Part shown: one piece after another, positions 15,832 through 24,577 of the stretch
Layout: each line of letters begins with the position of its first letter
Numbering within the stretch: the stretch's first letter is position 1
Source: an uncultured Christensenella sp.
GTDB lineage: Bacteria; Bacillota; Clostridia; Christensenellales; UBA1242
DNA: 64,000 nucleotides
Direction: 5' to 3'
Assembly: GCA_905195085.1 (NCBI GenBank)
Contig: CAJJUK010000001.1
Location: forward strand, 1 to 64,000
The notes under the pieces: generated by a model
The model's input: the letters and a program-made list of their open reading frames with translations, nothing else
Told to the model about the DNA's origin: nothing
The model's database searches: none
Made by a program: the position numbers and the translations under genes

Positions 15832-17364
15832 ATGAATTTTCAACAAGAGTTTAACGCTGAATTTGGCGATAAATATGAAAACCTCCAACTGAAAGATGTT
15901 GTTGTGAAGAAGCGTGAGGGAATTTGCACGATAACTTTTTTATATCCTTCAACAGAAAAAGAACTTACAGACTCGGACAAGAAGGATGTCACAAATTGGC
16001 TTAAACAAAACTTGAATTTTGAAAAAATGCAACTCAAAGTGAAGTTTATGAGAGTCTTTCTTGAAGAAAGATTGATCAGAAAGGCAATTCAAAACTATTT
16101 TGAAAGCAAATATAAACTTGTCACAACTTATGTCAATGATGAAAATGTGTCAATCAAAATCACAGAAATTGACGTTCTCGTTGACATTGAATTGAGTTCA
16201 AGAATGGTTGAATTTTTTGGGGAACACAAGATAGCTTCCGAACTTGCAAAATTCTTGAAGGATAATTTCTTGGTTGAGTTTGTTATCAATCTGATTGAAA
16301 ATCCAAATCTTATTGACGAAGTTGACATTGAAAATGTCGAAATGAAGACAAGATACAAAGTGGCACAGAGATATAATGTTGAAATCATCAAAGATGTGAT
16401 TGGAAGTGGAATCACTCCAAAACCGGAATATCTTTCATTTATTACCTCACCAAAAAATTCTGTGATTGTTGCTGGCTACATCAAAAAAATTGAAAGGAAA
16501 GAATTTATCAGAAAGACTGGCAAACATGCTGGCGAACCAAAGGCGTATTACAATTTCCAAATTGCTGACGGCAAAGGAAGAATGGATTGCATTTATTTCT
16601 GCTCAAAGAAAAATGAAAAAGACATGGACGCACTTGAAGAGTATATGTATGTCTTGGTTCATGGAGATGTCAAATTCAACCAAATGAACAAACTTTGTCT
16701 TTATGTTGACAAGATTGCACTGGCAACTGAGGTTCAAAGGAATGAAGAAATAACAAAAGAAGAATATAAGCATGAAGGACCAGTTGTTCAAATTGAAAAA
16801 CTTACTGCAATGGAACAAGATACGATGTTTGAACATGTGGACAAATATAACAAAAAGATTATTGGCAGAACGATTGTTGTTTTTGACATTGAAACCACAG
16901 GACTTGACCCAGCAACTGACCAAATCATTGAACTTGGTGCGGTTAAGATTGAGAATGGAAACATCATTGAGAAATTTTCTACTTTTGTCAAACCAACAAA
17001 AAAACTTTCATATGAGGTTATCAACTTGACGGGGATAACTGACGAAATGTTGGATGATGCTCCACCGATTGATTTGGTTATCAAAGACTTCTATGAGTTT
17101 TCAAAGGGTTGTGTGCTTTGCGGACACAACATAATTGGCTTTGACATTAAATTCATTCGCAGAGAGGGTGAGAATGTTGGACTTGTTTTTGACAATGAAA
17201 TCATCGACACAATGAATGAAGCAAGAGTTTCAAGACTTAAAATTTCAAGGTTTAATCTTGGAACAGTTGTTAAGGCTTTGGGACTTACATTGGAAGGAGC
17301 ACACAGGGCTTGGAATGATGCTTTTGCAACTGCACAAGTTCTTTTGAAACTTAATGAAGTTTAA
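15832..17364 (+). CDS. PolC-derived 3'-5' exonuclease lacking PHP and polymerase domains
   Basis: 510 residues against about 1,400 for PolC. Residues 1-190 resemble the PolC N-terminal domain, ~205-300 the OB domain (VIVAGYIKKIERKEF, GKGRMDCIYF), and ~345-510 the DEDDh proofreading exonuclease with ExoI FDIETTG (351-357), ExoII GHNIIGFDIKF (431-441) and ExoIII HRAWNDAFAT (491-500). The acidic residues and His491 are intact, so nuclease activity is likely. Only about 45 residues separate OB and exonuclease, so the first part of the PHP domain is missing as well as everything after the exonuclease. It sits between rseP and rimP, the normal polC site. Confidence 0.85.
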   Translation: MNFQQEFNAEFGDKYENLQLKDVVVKKREGICTITFLYPSTEKELTDSDKKDVTNWLKQNLNFEKMQLKVKFMRVFLEERLIRKAIQNYFESKYKLVTTYVNDENVSIKITEIDVLVDIELSSRMVEFFGEHKIASELAKFLKDNFLVEFVINLIENPNLIDEVDIENVEMKTRYKVAQRYNVEIIKDVIGSGITPKPEYLSFITSPKNSVIVAGYIKKIERKEFIRKTGKHAGEPKAYYNFQIADGKGRMDCIYFCSKKNEKDMDALEEYMYVLVHGDVKFNQMNKLCLYVDKIALATEVQRNEEITKEEYKHEGPVVQIEKLTAMEQDTMFEHVDKYNKKIIGRTIVVFDIETTGLDPATDQIIELGAVKIENGNIIEKFSTFVKPTKKLSYEVINLTGITDEMLDDAPPIDLVIKDFYEFSKGCVLCGHNIIGFDIKFIRREGENVGLVFDNEIIDTMNEARVSRLKISRFNLGTVVKALGLTLEGAHRAWNDAFATAQVLLKLNEV

Positions 17365-17432
17365 ACTTGATTTGTTTTTCCGTTTTTTTGATTTAATCGA
17401 CTTAAAAATTCTTAAATTTATGTAAAATTGTC

Positions 17433-17461
17433 TTGCATTTTATGTTTTTTTAGGTTATAAT
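17433..17461 (+). promoter_or_regulatory. rimP-nusA-infB operon promoter
   Basis: TTGCAT, 17-nt spacer, TATAAT. Separates the rimP operon from the PolC-like gene. Confidence 0.65.
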
Positions 17462-17477
17462 ATTTATATCTTGACAA

Positions 17478-17506
17478 GGAGTGGGCAAATTTTTGCTCAC
17501 TCTTTG
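17478..17506 (+). promoter_or_regulatory. rimP leader hairpin
   Basis: GAGTGGGCAAA and TTTGCTCACTC form an 11-bp stem (one G-U pair) followed by TTTG, between the promoter and rimP. A GAGTGGG...CCCACTC hairpin at this place is, as I recall, common before rimP in Bacillota. An attenuation role for the nusA operon is inference. Confidence 0.5.
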
Positions 17507-17534
17507 TGTTAAGTAGACAATTTTGGAGGTTTAA

Positions 17535-17993
17535 ATGGCAAAAGTTAAACAAATTTGCGAAGAGAAACTCAGACCTGTTATTGAAGAAATGGGTTATGAA
17601 CTTGTTGAAGTGAGTTACGAAAAAGAAAATGGGGGAATGTCTTTGATTTTCACAATTGACAAAGACGGTGGCGTTACTGTTGATGATTGTGAAATTGTAA
17701 ACAAAAAAATCGACCCAATTCTTGACGAAATCAATCCAACAGATGACAAACCTTACACTTTGGTTGTGAGTTCACCAGGTCTTGACAGACCACTCAAAAC
17801 TGACAGAGATTTATCTAGAAACATTGGAAATGAAGTTGATGTGACTTTGTTTGCAAAACTGGACGGGAAGAAATTGTTTACCGGAGTTTTGGAAAGTTTT
17901 GATGAAAAATCTGTCACTATCAAAACTGATAAGGAAAGCATTAATTTAGACCGAGATAAAATTGCATCAATCAAACTTGTTATTAAATTTTAA
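17535..17993 (+). CDS. rimP: Ribosome maturation factor RimP
   Basis: 152 residues. RimP assists 30S subunit maturation. The N-terminal KH-like domain contains GYELVEVSYEKENGG and DDCEIVNKKIDPILDE, followed by the VVSSPGLDRPL signature and an Sm-like C-terminal domain. TTGGAGG precedes the ATG. First gene of the canonical rimP-nusA-ylxR-ylxQ-infB-rbfA operon. Confidence 0.96.
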   Translation: MAKVKQICEEKLRPVIEEMGYELVEVSYEKENGGMSLIFTIDKDGGVTVDDCEIVNKKIDPILDEINPTDDKPYTLVVSSPGLDRPLKTDRDLSRNIGNEVDVTLFAKLDGKKLFTGVLESFDEKSVTIKTDKESINLDRDKIASIKLVIKF

Positions 17994-18008
17994 GGAGAAA
18001 CATAAAAA

Positions 18009-19196
18009 ATGGTAAATAAAGATTTTTTCAAGGCTCTTGATGAACTTGAGGCAGAAAAGAAAATTGACAAAGAAGTTTTCATTCAAACTTTGGAAACGGC
18101 GTTGACTTCCGCTTATAAGAAGATGTATGGCGAAGCAAAATCAGCAATGGTTAAACTTTATCCAGAAAGAAATACTATCAGAATTTTCTCATACAAAACT
18201 GTTGTTGCAGAAGTTGAAGATCCTGACAAAGAAATTTCTTTGGAAGAAGCAAGACAACAAAAGAAGTCATACAAAGTTGGTGACATTGTTGCAGTTGAAG
18301 AATCAACAAAAGATTTTGGAAGAATTGCTGCTCAAACTGCAAAACAGGTTGTTATGCAGAAACTCAGAGAAATGGAAAGACAAAATGCCATAAGTGAATT
18401 GTCAGAGAAAGAAGACGAACTTTTGACAACAATTGTTAAAAGAGTTGATGATGAAAATGTTTATGTTCAAATTGCTGGAACAAACACTGAAGGCGTTATG
18501 ATGAAAAACGACCAAATTCCTGGCGACAAATTTAATGTTGGCGACAGAGTTAAGGTTTATGTAAAGAAAATTAAAGATTCTTTCAAAGGACCACAAATTC
18601 AAGTTTCAAGAAGCAACATTGGATTTGTTAGAAAATTGTTTGAATTGGAAGTTCCTGAAATTGCCAGTGGTGAAGTTAAGATCAAGAACATTGCTCGTGA
18701 CCCAGGAAACAGAGCAAAGGTTGCTGTTTATTCCGACAGACCAAATGTTGATGCTATTGGTGCTTGTGTTGGAAACAGAGGAAACAGAATCAACACTATT
18801 GTGAACGAACTTAATGGCGAAAAGATTGACCTTGTGGAATATTCTGATGATCCACTTGAATATATTGCAAGAGCACTTTCACCAGCAAAAGTTCTTTCTG
18901 TTGAAACCAATGACAGTTTGAATATGTCACAAGTTATTGTTCCAGATGACAAGTTGTCACTTGCAATTGGAAAACAAGGACAAAATGTCAGACTTGCTGC
19001 AAAACTTACTGGCTGGAAAATTGATGTTAAACCTGAAAGTTACATCAAGCCAAAGACTGATGTTGACAACACAGATGTTGACTATGAACTTACAGAACTT
19101 TCTGATGACAGTTCTTTTGACATGAGCGATTTGGAAGAACTTGAACCGATTGAAAATGAATTTGACGAAATTCAAGATTTGGACGATAAAGAATAA
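18009..19196 (+). CDS. nusA: Transcription termination/antitermination protein NusA
   Basis: 395 residues: an N-terminal RNA-polymerase-binding domain (~1-125), an S1 domain (~135-200), and tandem KH domains (GNRGNRINTIVNELNGEKID, then LAIGKQGQNVRLAAKLTG), plus an acidic C-terminal tail (DDSSFDMSDLEELEPIENE-type) of about 45 residues. NusA slows RNA polymerase and supports pausing and intrinsic termination. AAGGAG precedes the ATG. Length normal for Bacillota, which lack the extra C-terminal repeats of E. coli. Confidence 0.96.
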   Translation: MVNKDFFKALDELEAEKKIDKEVFIQTLETALTSAYKKMYGEAKSAMVKLYPERNTIRIFSYKTVVAEVEDPDKEISLEEARQQKKSYKVGDIVAVEESTKDFGRIAAQTAKQVVMQKLREMERQNAISELSEKEDELLTTIVKRVDDENVYVQIAGTNTEGVMMKNDQIPGDKFNVGDRVKVYVKKIKDSFKGPQIQVSRSNIGFVRKLFELEVPEIASGEVKIKNIARDPGNRAKVAVYSDRPNVDAIGACVGNRGNRINTIVNELNGEKIDLVEYSDDPLEYIARALSPAKVLSVETNDSLNMSQVIVPDDKLSLAIGKQGQNVRLAAKLTGWKIDVKPESYIKPKTDVDNTDVDYELTELSDDSSFDMSDLEELEPIENEFDEIQDLDDKE

Positions 19197-19211
19197 AGCG
19201 AGGGTTTGTTT

Positions 19212-19481
19212 ATGCAAAATAAACCAAAAGAAAAAATCAGAATGTGCATTGTTTGTCGTGGGCAAAGCGACAAACGAACACTTCTTCGAATTGTCAAAAA
19301 TAAAGAAGGAGAAATCTTTGTTGACAAAACTGGAAAGGCTAACGGCAGGGGTGCATATGTCTGCAAATCTAAAGAATGTTTTGAAAAGCTTTACAGACAA
19401 AAATCTTTGAATAAAGCTTTCAAATGCGAAGTTCCTCAGAGTGTTTATCAAATGATTGGAGAAGAGATTGAACAAAATTAG
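19212..19481 (+). CDS. ylxR: YlxR family RNA-binding protein
   Basis: 89 residues. The family core RMCIVCRGQSDKRTLLRIV and the NGRGAYVCKSKECFEK segment are clear. YlxR (RnpM in B. subtilis) binds RNase P RNA or acts as a nucleoid-associated regulator in reported work. ATG 19212 follows GAGGG at 7 nt; a TTG two codons earlier is not needed. It overlaps the next gene. Confidence 0.92.
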   Translation: MQNKPKEKIRMCIVCRGQSDKRTLLRIVKNKEGEIFVDKTGKANGRGAYVCKSKECFEKLYRQKSLNKAFKCEVPQSVYQMIGEEIEQN

Positions 19482-19758
19482 TGGATTGATCAACATAGCA
19501 AGAAAGGCAGGTTATGTCATTGTAGGACAAGATGACTTGTCTGGATATGCAAAAAAACTTTACTTGATTTTGATGGACAAAAATGCAGGAAATTCACTTT
19601 CTAGAGAAATGAATTATCTCTCAAAAAAGAAAGGTGTTCCACTTTTTCAGATTGATGATTTAGGAAAACTTGTTTCAATTGAAAATTGCAAAGTTTTGGG
19701 AATTAAAAACAAAGCAATAAGCGAAAATATTATCGAATGTTTGTTAAAAGGAGAATAA
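19468..19758 (+). CDS. ylxQ: YlxQ, L7Ae-family ribosomal protein
   Basis: 96 residues of the L7Ae/L30e/Gadd45 fold: ISGLINIARKAGYVIVGQDD, then LYLILMDKNAG and a GVPLFQIDDLGKLV segment. These proteins bind kink-turn RNA. The start is inferred as TTG at 19468, with GGAG about 7 nt upstream; the TTG at 19456 is the alternative. It overlaps ylxR by 14 nt, indicating coupling. Confidence 0.85.
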   Translation: MNKISGLINIARKAGYVIVGQDDLSGYAKKLYLILMDKNAGNSLSREMNYLSKKKGVPLFQIDDLGKLVSIENCKVLGIKNKAISENIIECLLKGE

Positions 19759-19762
19759 CAAT

Positions 19763-22342
19763 TTGGCATCACAACAATTAAACGCACTTAAAACTATAAA
19801 CAACATACAAAGAGATGGTTCTTTGCAGAATTTATTATTGTCAATAAAACAAGCAAAGGTGGATATTGACGCTTTTTCTAAATCCATTCAAGAACGCAAA
19901 ACAAAACTTCAGGCTCAACAACAAGCAAAGCAAAGAGAGGAAGAAGCAAGAAAGGCGGAACTTGAAAAAGCTGAGAAGGCAAAAGAAGCGGAAGCTTTGA
20001 AAGCTGAACAAGAAAAAGTTGAAACTGTTCAAAAAGCAGAATTAAAGCCTAAAGAGACAAAGAAAGAAGAAAACAAGATTTTTTCACAGGGCAATAATCA
20101 AAATAATAATTTCCGCAAGTTTGACGGACAAAACAACAATAATCGTTTCCAAAGAAATGGCAACAATTTCAATAATGCTGGAAACCAACAAGGAAGATTT
20201 CAGCAAAAAGGAAATTTCGGAGGAAACAACTTTAACAGAAATGGCAATGCTCCTTATGGCAGAAACGCACAGGGACAGGGTGGACAAAATCGTCCTAAAA
20301 ACAATTCTTTTGTGTCTACTAGGGCAAATAATTTCAAATCTTTTGCTCCAACGCCAACAGAAAGCAGTGCTGTTTTGGCTCAACCAGAGCGTAACTTTGG
20401 AAACAAAAATAAACAAAGAAGAAATGTTGATGAAAGCAAGAGAATAAGCGCAAAACAAAGAGCAAATCTTTCAAAACAAAACAACATTTTGGTTATGGAC
20501 GATGAAGGTTTTGAAGAAACAACAATGGGCTCAAGAAAGCTTATCAAAAAGAAGAAAGAAGTTGCCACTGTTGTTGCTCCAACAATTACTCATGCAGTTT
20601 TAAACTCAAGAGAAGTTACAGTCAAAGAATTAAGTGAAAAAATTGGAAAACCAGTTGCAGAAATTGTTAAGAAACTTATGCTTCTCGGCATTATGGCAAC
20701 AATAAACAGTTCCATTGATTTTGACACTTGCGAACTTGTTGCTGGTGAACTTGGTGTGACACTTGAACTTAAACTCGACAAGACCTATGAAGAAAAACTT
20801 TTGGATGCTTCAAAAGAAGAAGACGATGACAAAAATTTGGTTAAGAGACCTCCAGTAGTCACAGTTATGGGGCACGTTGACCATGGTAAGACTTCACTTT
20901 TGGATGCATTCAGAAAGACAAATGTTGTGCTTGGAGAAGCGGGTGGAATCACACAAAAAATCGGTGCTTACCAAATCTCTTTCAATGGAGAAAAAATCAC
21001 TTTCATTGACACACCAGGACACGCTGCGTTCACTGCTATGCGTGCAAGAGGTGCAGAAGTTACGGATATTGCCATTCTTGTGGTTGCCGCAGATGATGGA
21101 ATTATGCCTCAAACCGTTGAAGCAATCAATCACATCAAAGCAGCAAAAGTTCCAATGATTGTTGCAATAAACAAAATGGATAAACCAGAAGCAAATCCTG
21201 AAAGAGTTAAACAGCAACTTGCTGAACATGATGTTTTGCCTGAAGAGTGGGGCGGTGATGCAATTTGTGTTCCTATTTCTGCAAAGACCGGAATGGGACT
21301 TGATGAACTCAAGAAAATGATTTTGCTTGTTGCTGAAATGGAAGATTTGAAAGCTAATCCAAACAAAATGGCAACTGGTACTGTTATTGAAGCAGAACTT
21401 GACAAAAACAGGGGTGCAGTTGCAACTGTTCTTGTTCAAAACGGAACATTGAAAGTTGGCGATTCAATCATGTCCGGAATTACTTTCGGAAAGGTTAAGG
21501 CTATGTTTGATGAGAATGGTAAGGCTGTCAAAAAGGCTGGACCTTCAACGCCTGTGGCTGTTATGGGCTTCAATGAAGTTCCAAACTCAGGCGATGCTGT
21601 TTATGCAGTTGAAGAAAGTTTGTCAAAACAAGTTATTAACGAAAGAATCAACAAGATTAAACAAGAGAGAGCAAAACATACTTCTGGTGTTAGTGCTGAT
21701 GACTTCATGTCAAGAATTCATGAAGGAAATCTTAAGAATCTCAACATCATAATCAAAGCAGACACTCAAGGTTCTGTTGAGGCTTTGAAGGCGTCACTTG
21801 AAGCAATCAGAAATGATGAAGTGAAAGTTGTTTGTTTGCACAGTGCTGCTGGTGCAATCACAGAAAGTGATGTTATTCTCGCTCAAACCACTGGTGCAAC
21901 CATTGTGGCTTTCAACATCAAAACATCAAGCAAAATATCTCAAATGGCAGACAGCTTGAAAGTGCCTGTGATTGAGTCAAAGATAATCTATGAAGTTGTT
22001 GACCAAATAACAAGACTTTCAAAAGGCATGATGGCAATCAAATACGAAGAAAAATATGTCGGCAGTGCCGAAATCAGAGTTATCTTCAAATTGTCTTCTG
22101 CTGGAAAGATCGCTGGAAGTTATGTGCTTGATGGAAAAATTCAAAGAAATGGAATTGCCAAGATCAAACGTAAGAATGATATAATTGGTGAAAGCATCAT
22201 TGACTCTTTGAAGATTGTTAAAGATGAAAAGAGCGAAGTCGCAAAGGGCTTTGAATGTGGTATTAAACTTAAAGATAATATTGACTTCCAAGAAGGTGAC
22301 ATTTTGGAATGTTATATCAAACAAGAAGTAAAAAGAGATTAA
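19763..22342 (+). CDS. infB: Translation initiation factor IF-2
   Basis: 859 residues. A coiled Ala/Glu/Lys stretch (~50-100) leads into an Asn/Gly/Phe/Arg-rich low-complexity region (~105-185), then the IF2N module (~290-340), the G domain with [22 protein letters not shown] and NKMD, and the beta-barrel and C2 domains that bind fMet-tRNA. The start is TTG at 19763 with AGGAG 8-9 nt upstream. A weak AAGGG/CCCTT hairpin follows the stop. Confidence 0.95.
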   Translation: MASQQLNALKTINNIQRDGSLQNLLLSIKQAKVDIDAFSKSIQERKTKLQAQQQAKQREEEARKAELEKAEKAKEAEALKAEQEKVETVQKAELKPKETKKEENKIFSQGNNQNNNFRKFDGQNNNNRFQRNGNNFNNAGNQQGRFQQKGNFGGNNFNRNGNAPYGRNAQGQGGQNRPKNNSFVSTRANNFKSFAPTPTESSAVLAQPERNFGNKNKQRRNVDESKRISAKQRANLSKQNNILVMDDEGFEETTMGSRKLIKKKKEVATVVAPTITHAVLNSREVTVKELSEKIGKPVAEIVKKLMLLGIMATINSSIDFDTCELVAGELGVTLELKLDKTYEEKLLDASKEEDDDKNLVKRPPVVTVMGHVDHGKTSLLDAFRKTNVVLGEAGGITQKIGAYQISFNGEKITFIDTPGHAAFTAMRARGAEVTDIAILVVAADDGIMPQTVEAINHIKAAKVPMIVAINKMDKPEANPERVKQQLAEHDVLPEEWGGDAICVPISAKTGMGLDELKKMILLVAEMEDLKANPNKMATGTVIEAELDKNRGAVATVLVQNGTLKVGDSIMSGITFGKVKAMFDENGKAVKKAGPSTPVAVMGFNEVPNSGDAVYAVEESLSKQVINERINKIKQERAKHTSGVSADDFMSRIHEGNLKNLNIIIKADTQGSVEALKASLEAIRNDEVKVVCLHSAAGAITESDVILAQTTGATIVAFNIKTSSKISQMADSLKVPVIESKIIYEVVDQITRLSKGMMAIKYEEKYVGSAEIRVIFKLSSAGKIAGSYVLDGKIQRNGIAKIKRKNDIIGESIIDSLKIVKDEKSEVAKGFECGIKLKDNIDFQEGDILECYIKQEVKRD

Positions 22343-22363
22343 GGGTTTTTATGCCCTTTTCTT
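22343..22363 (+). terminator. Weak hairpin between infB and rbfA
   Basis: AAGGG, 8-nt loop, CCCTTTTCTT. The stem is short, so it probably only reduces read-through into rbfA. Confidence 0.35.
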
Positions 22364-22382
22364 ATTATAAAGGAGAGTTGTT

Positions 22383-22754
22383 ATGAGTAATAGAATGGAA
22401 AGAGCCAACAGCGAAATTCAAAGATGCCTGATTGAAATCATTCAAACAAAGATGAATGACCCAAGGCTTGATAAAATTGTCAGCATCACAGAAGTGAATG
22501 TAACACCTGATTTCAAATATTGCAAAGCAAAGGTCAGTGTTGTCAAACCTGAGGAAGCAGGAGAAGTTGTCAAAGTTCTTCAAAAGAGTGAAGGTTACAT
22601 CAAAAGAGAACTTGCACAAATGGTTGACATGCCACAGGTTCCAAAAATCAACTTTATTGTTGACAAGAGCACATTGAACTCAATTAGAGTTGAAGAAATT
22701 TTGAGATCTTTAAACATTCCAGCAGAGGAGGAAAGTTCTGATGACAATGAATAG
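22383..22754 (+). CDS. rbfA: Ribosome-binding factor A
   Basis: 123 residues. Small KH-fold protein needed for 16S 5'-end maturation and cold growth. The N-terminal RMERANSEIQRCLIEIIQ and the VTPDFKYCKAKVSV strand are typical, as is PKINFIVDKS. AAAGGAG precedes the ATG. Its 3' end overlaps nrnA by 14 nt. Confidence 0.95.
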   Translation: MSNRMERANSEIQRCLIEIIQTKMNDPRLDKIVSITEVNVTPDFKYCKAKVSVVKPEEAGEVVKVLQKSEGYIKRELAQMVDMPQVPKINFIVDKSTLNSIRVEEILRSLNIPAEEESSDDNE

Positions 22755-23712
22755 AATTTTAGCAAAAATCAAATTGGCAAAAAAAATCGCAATATTTGCC
22801 CATAAAAATCCAGATCCTGATGCTTATGGCTCAATGTTTGCAATGAGAGAATTTTGCCGAAATTTGAACTTAGATGCTGAAATTTTCGCGATCAAGAATA
22901 AGAAAGGTTATCTTGACAATATCTTTCCACTTGAAGAAGTTAGGACAGATTTCAAAAGCGAAGACTTTGACTTGGTGATTATTCTTGATATGCACTTGAT
23001 ATGTCGTCTTGCTCCAGAATTTGCATCTGAAGTCGGAAAAAGTAAAAATATTATTGTAATTGACCATCATAAGATAGTTGAGGGCGATGTGTTGCCAACA
23101 AAGAACTATCTTGTTATGGATGATTATGCTGCAACTTGTGAGATGTTGACAGATTTTGCTGTTAAATGTGATTTGAAAATTACACCAACAATTGCAACTT
23201 ATCTTTACACAGGGTTAATGGGAGACACTGACAGATTTTTACATAACAATTTGACCAGACACGTTTTTGAGACCGCAATTTTACTTTATGATAAAAAAGC
23301 AGAGATTCAACATATATATGATTACTTATATAGATATAAAACTCAGCAACAACTTGAAATATACAAACAGATGCTTGACAATTTGATTTACTACGAAGGT
23401 GGAAAGGCAGTTTGCTCAATCTTTACACTCAAAGACTTGAAATGTCTTGATGCTGATCAAGAAGATGTCAAAGTTTACACTAATGATCTTGTCAAAATCA
23501 AGGGGGTTGAACTCTCAATTTTGGGAATTGAATACAAAAAGGATTATTTCAAATTTAGTTTGCGTTCAAACGGCTTGAATACAGTCAATTTTTCGACCAA
23601 AATGGGTGGTGGTGGACATGTTTGTGCGTCTGCTTTTGAAACAGAAATTTCATTGAAAGAAATTAAGAAGTTAATGCCAAAATGGATAAAGGGGATTATG
23701 AATGGAAAATAA
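22741..23712 (+). CDS. nrnA: DHH/DHHA1 phosphoesterase (NrnA-type oligoribonuclease)
   Basis: 323 residues. DHH motifs: HKNPDPDAYGS (motif I), ILDMH (II), VIDHH (III) and GDTDRF (IV). The DHHA1 domain ends with KMGGGGHVCASAFE, the substrate-binding glycine-rich loop. NrnA degrades nanoRNA and pAp. GAGGAGG lies 9 nt before the ATG, and the gene sits between rbfA and truB as in many Bacillota. Confidence 0.92.
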   Translation: MTMNRILAKIKLAKKIAIFAHKNPDPDAYGSMFAMREFCRNLNLDAEIFAIKNKKGYLDNIFPLEEVRTDFKSEDFDLVIILDMHLICRLAPEFASEVGKSKNIIVIDHHKIVEGDVLPTKNYLVMDDYAATCEMLTDFAVKCDLKITPTIATYLYTGLMGDTDRFLHNNLTRHVFETAILLYDKKAEIQHIYDYLYRYKTQQQLEIYKQMLDNLIYYEGGKAVCSIFTLKDLKCLDADQEDVKVYTNDLVKIKGVELSILGIEYKKDYFKFSLRSNGLNTVNFSTKMGGGGHVCASAFETEISLKEIKKLMPKWIKGIMNGK

Positions 23713-24568
23713 TTTTGTTGGGAGAGATAAAAGCGGTATTGTGCTTGTAAATAAACCAACAGGAATTTCATCCAACAAAGTTGTCAACATTGTCAAACAC
23801 GCCTTAAGGGCAAAAAAATGTGGGCACTTGGGAACTTTGGACCTTGAAGGTGCTGGGCTTTTGCCAGTGACTGTAAATAATGCAACAAAACTTTTTGATT
23901 ATTTTTTGAACAAAACCAAGACATACGAGACTGTGTTTGTTTTTGGATTTGAAACTGATACTCTTGACACTTCAGGGGAAATTATTAAACAAAAAGAGTG
24001 TCATATTGAAAGAAGAGATGTTGAAAAAGCAATTAAAGAAATGATTGGCAAATATGACCAAATGCCTCCAATTTATTCAGCAAAGAAGGTTGGAGGGAAA
24101 ATTGCTTATAAAGAAGCTCGAAAGGGACAAGTTGTTGAGTTGAAACCAAAAACTGTTGAAATTTTTGATTTTAAACTTCTTGAGCAGGTTGACGAAAATG
24201 TTTTTAAGTTTTTGGTTGAATGTTCAAGTGGAACCTACATCAGAAGTTTGTGTCGAGATTTGGCGGAAAAACTGTCAACCTATGGTAGTATGCAATGCAT
24301 ACTACGCACAAAATGTGGAATGTTTGATTTGAAAGAGGCTTATTCTTTGGATGACATTGAAAATGGCAAATTTGACATGATTTCATGTGAAGAAGTCTTT
24401 GATTATGAAAATCTCTTTGTTTCAAGTGAAGAAACTTCAAAACTTCTAAATGGTCAAATTTTGAAAATCAAAAAAGAGAACGGAAAATATAAAATTTATG
24501 ACGATATTGGATTTGTTGGAATTGGTGAAATTCAAAACGGACAATTGAAACTGACATTAAGATTATAA
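23702..24568 (+). CDS. truB: tRNA pseudouridine(55) synthase TruB
   Basis: 288 residues. Forms pseudouridine 55 in the T-loop of all tRNAs. Visible: VNKPTGISSNKVVN, CGHLGTLDLEGAGLLPV with the catalytic Asp (residue ~45), KTYETVFVFG, and CSSGTYIRSLCRDLAEKL. A perfect 9-bp palindrome (24285-24305) lies in the segment encoding STYGSMQCILRTK, where related TruB proteins have GCGAxxxxLRRT. The C-terminal PUA-like domain is short. ribF, the usual next gene, is absent. Confidence 0.95.
   Translation: MENNFVGRDKSGIVLVNKPTGISSNKVVNIVKHALRAKKCGHLGTLDLEGAGLLPVTVNNATKLFDYFLNKTKTYETVFVFGFETDTLDTSGEIIKQKECHIERRDVEKAIKEMIGKYDQMPPIYSAKKVGGKIAYKEARKGQVVELKPKTVEIFDFKLLEQVDENVFKFLVECSSGTYIRSLCRDLAEKLSTYGSMQCILRTKCGMFDLKEAYSLDDIENGKFDMISCEEVFDYENLFVSSEETSKLLNGQILKIKKENGKYKIYDDIGFVGIGEIQNGQLKLTLRL
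24285..24305. repeat. Perfect palindrome inside truB
   Basis: GTAGTATGC-AAT-GCATACTAC, 9-bp arms with no mismatch. It resembles the intergenic palindromes at 34900, 45834 and 51278 (GTAtTATGC core). Confidence 0.5.
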
Positions 24569-24577
24569 GGAGGCAAT

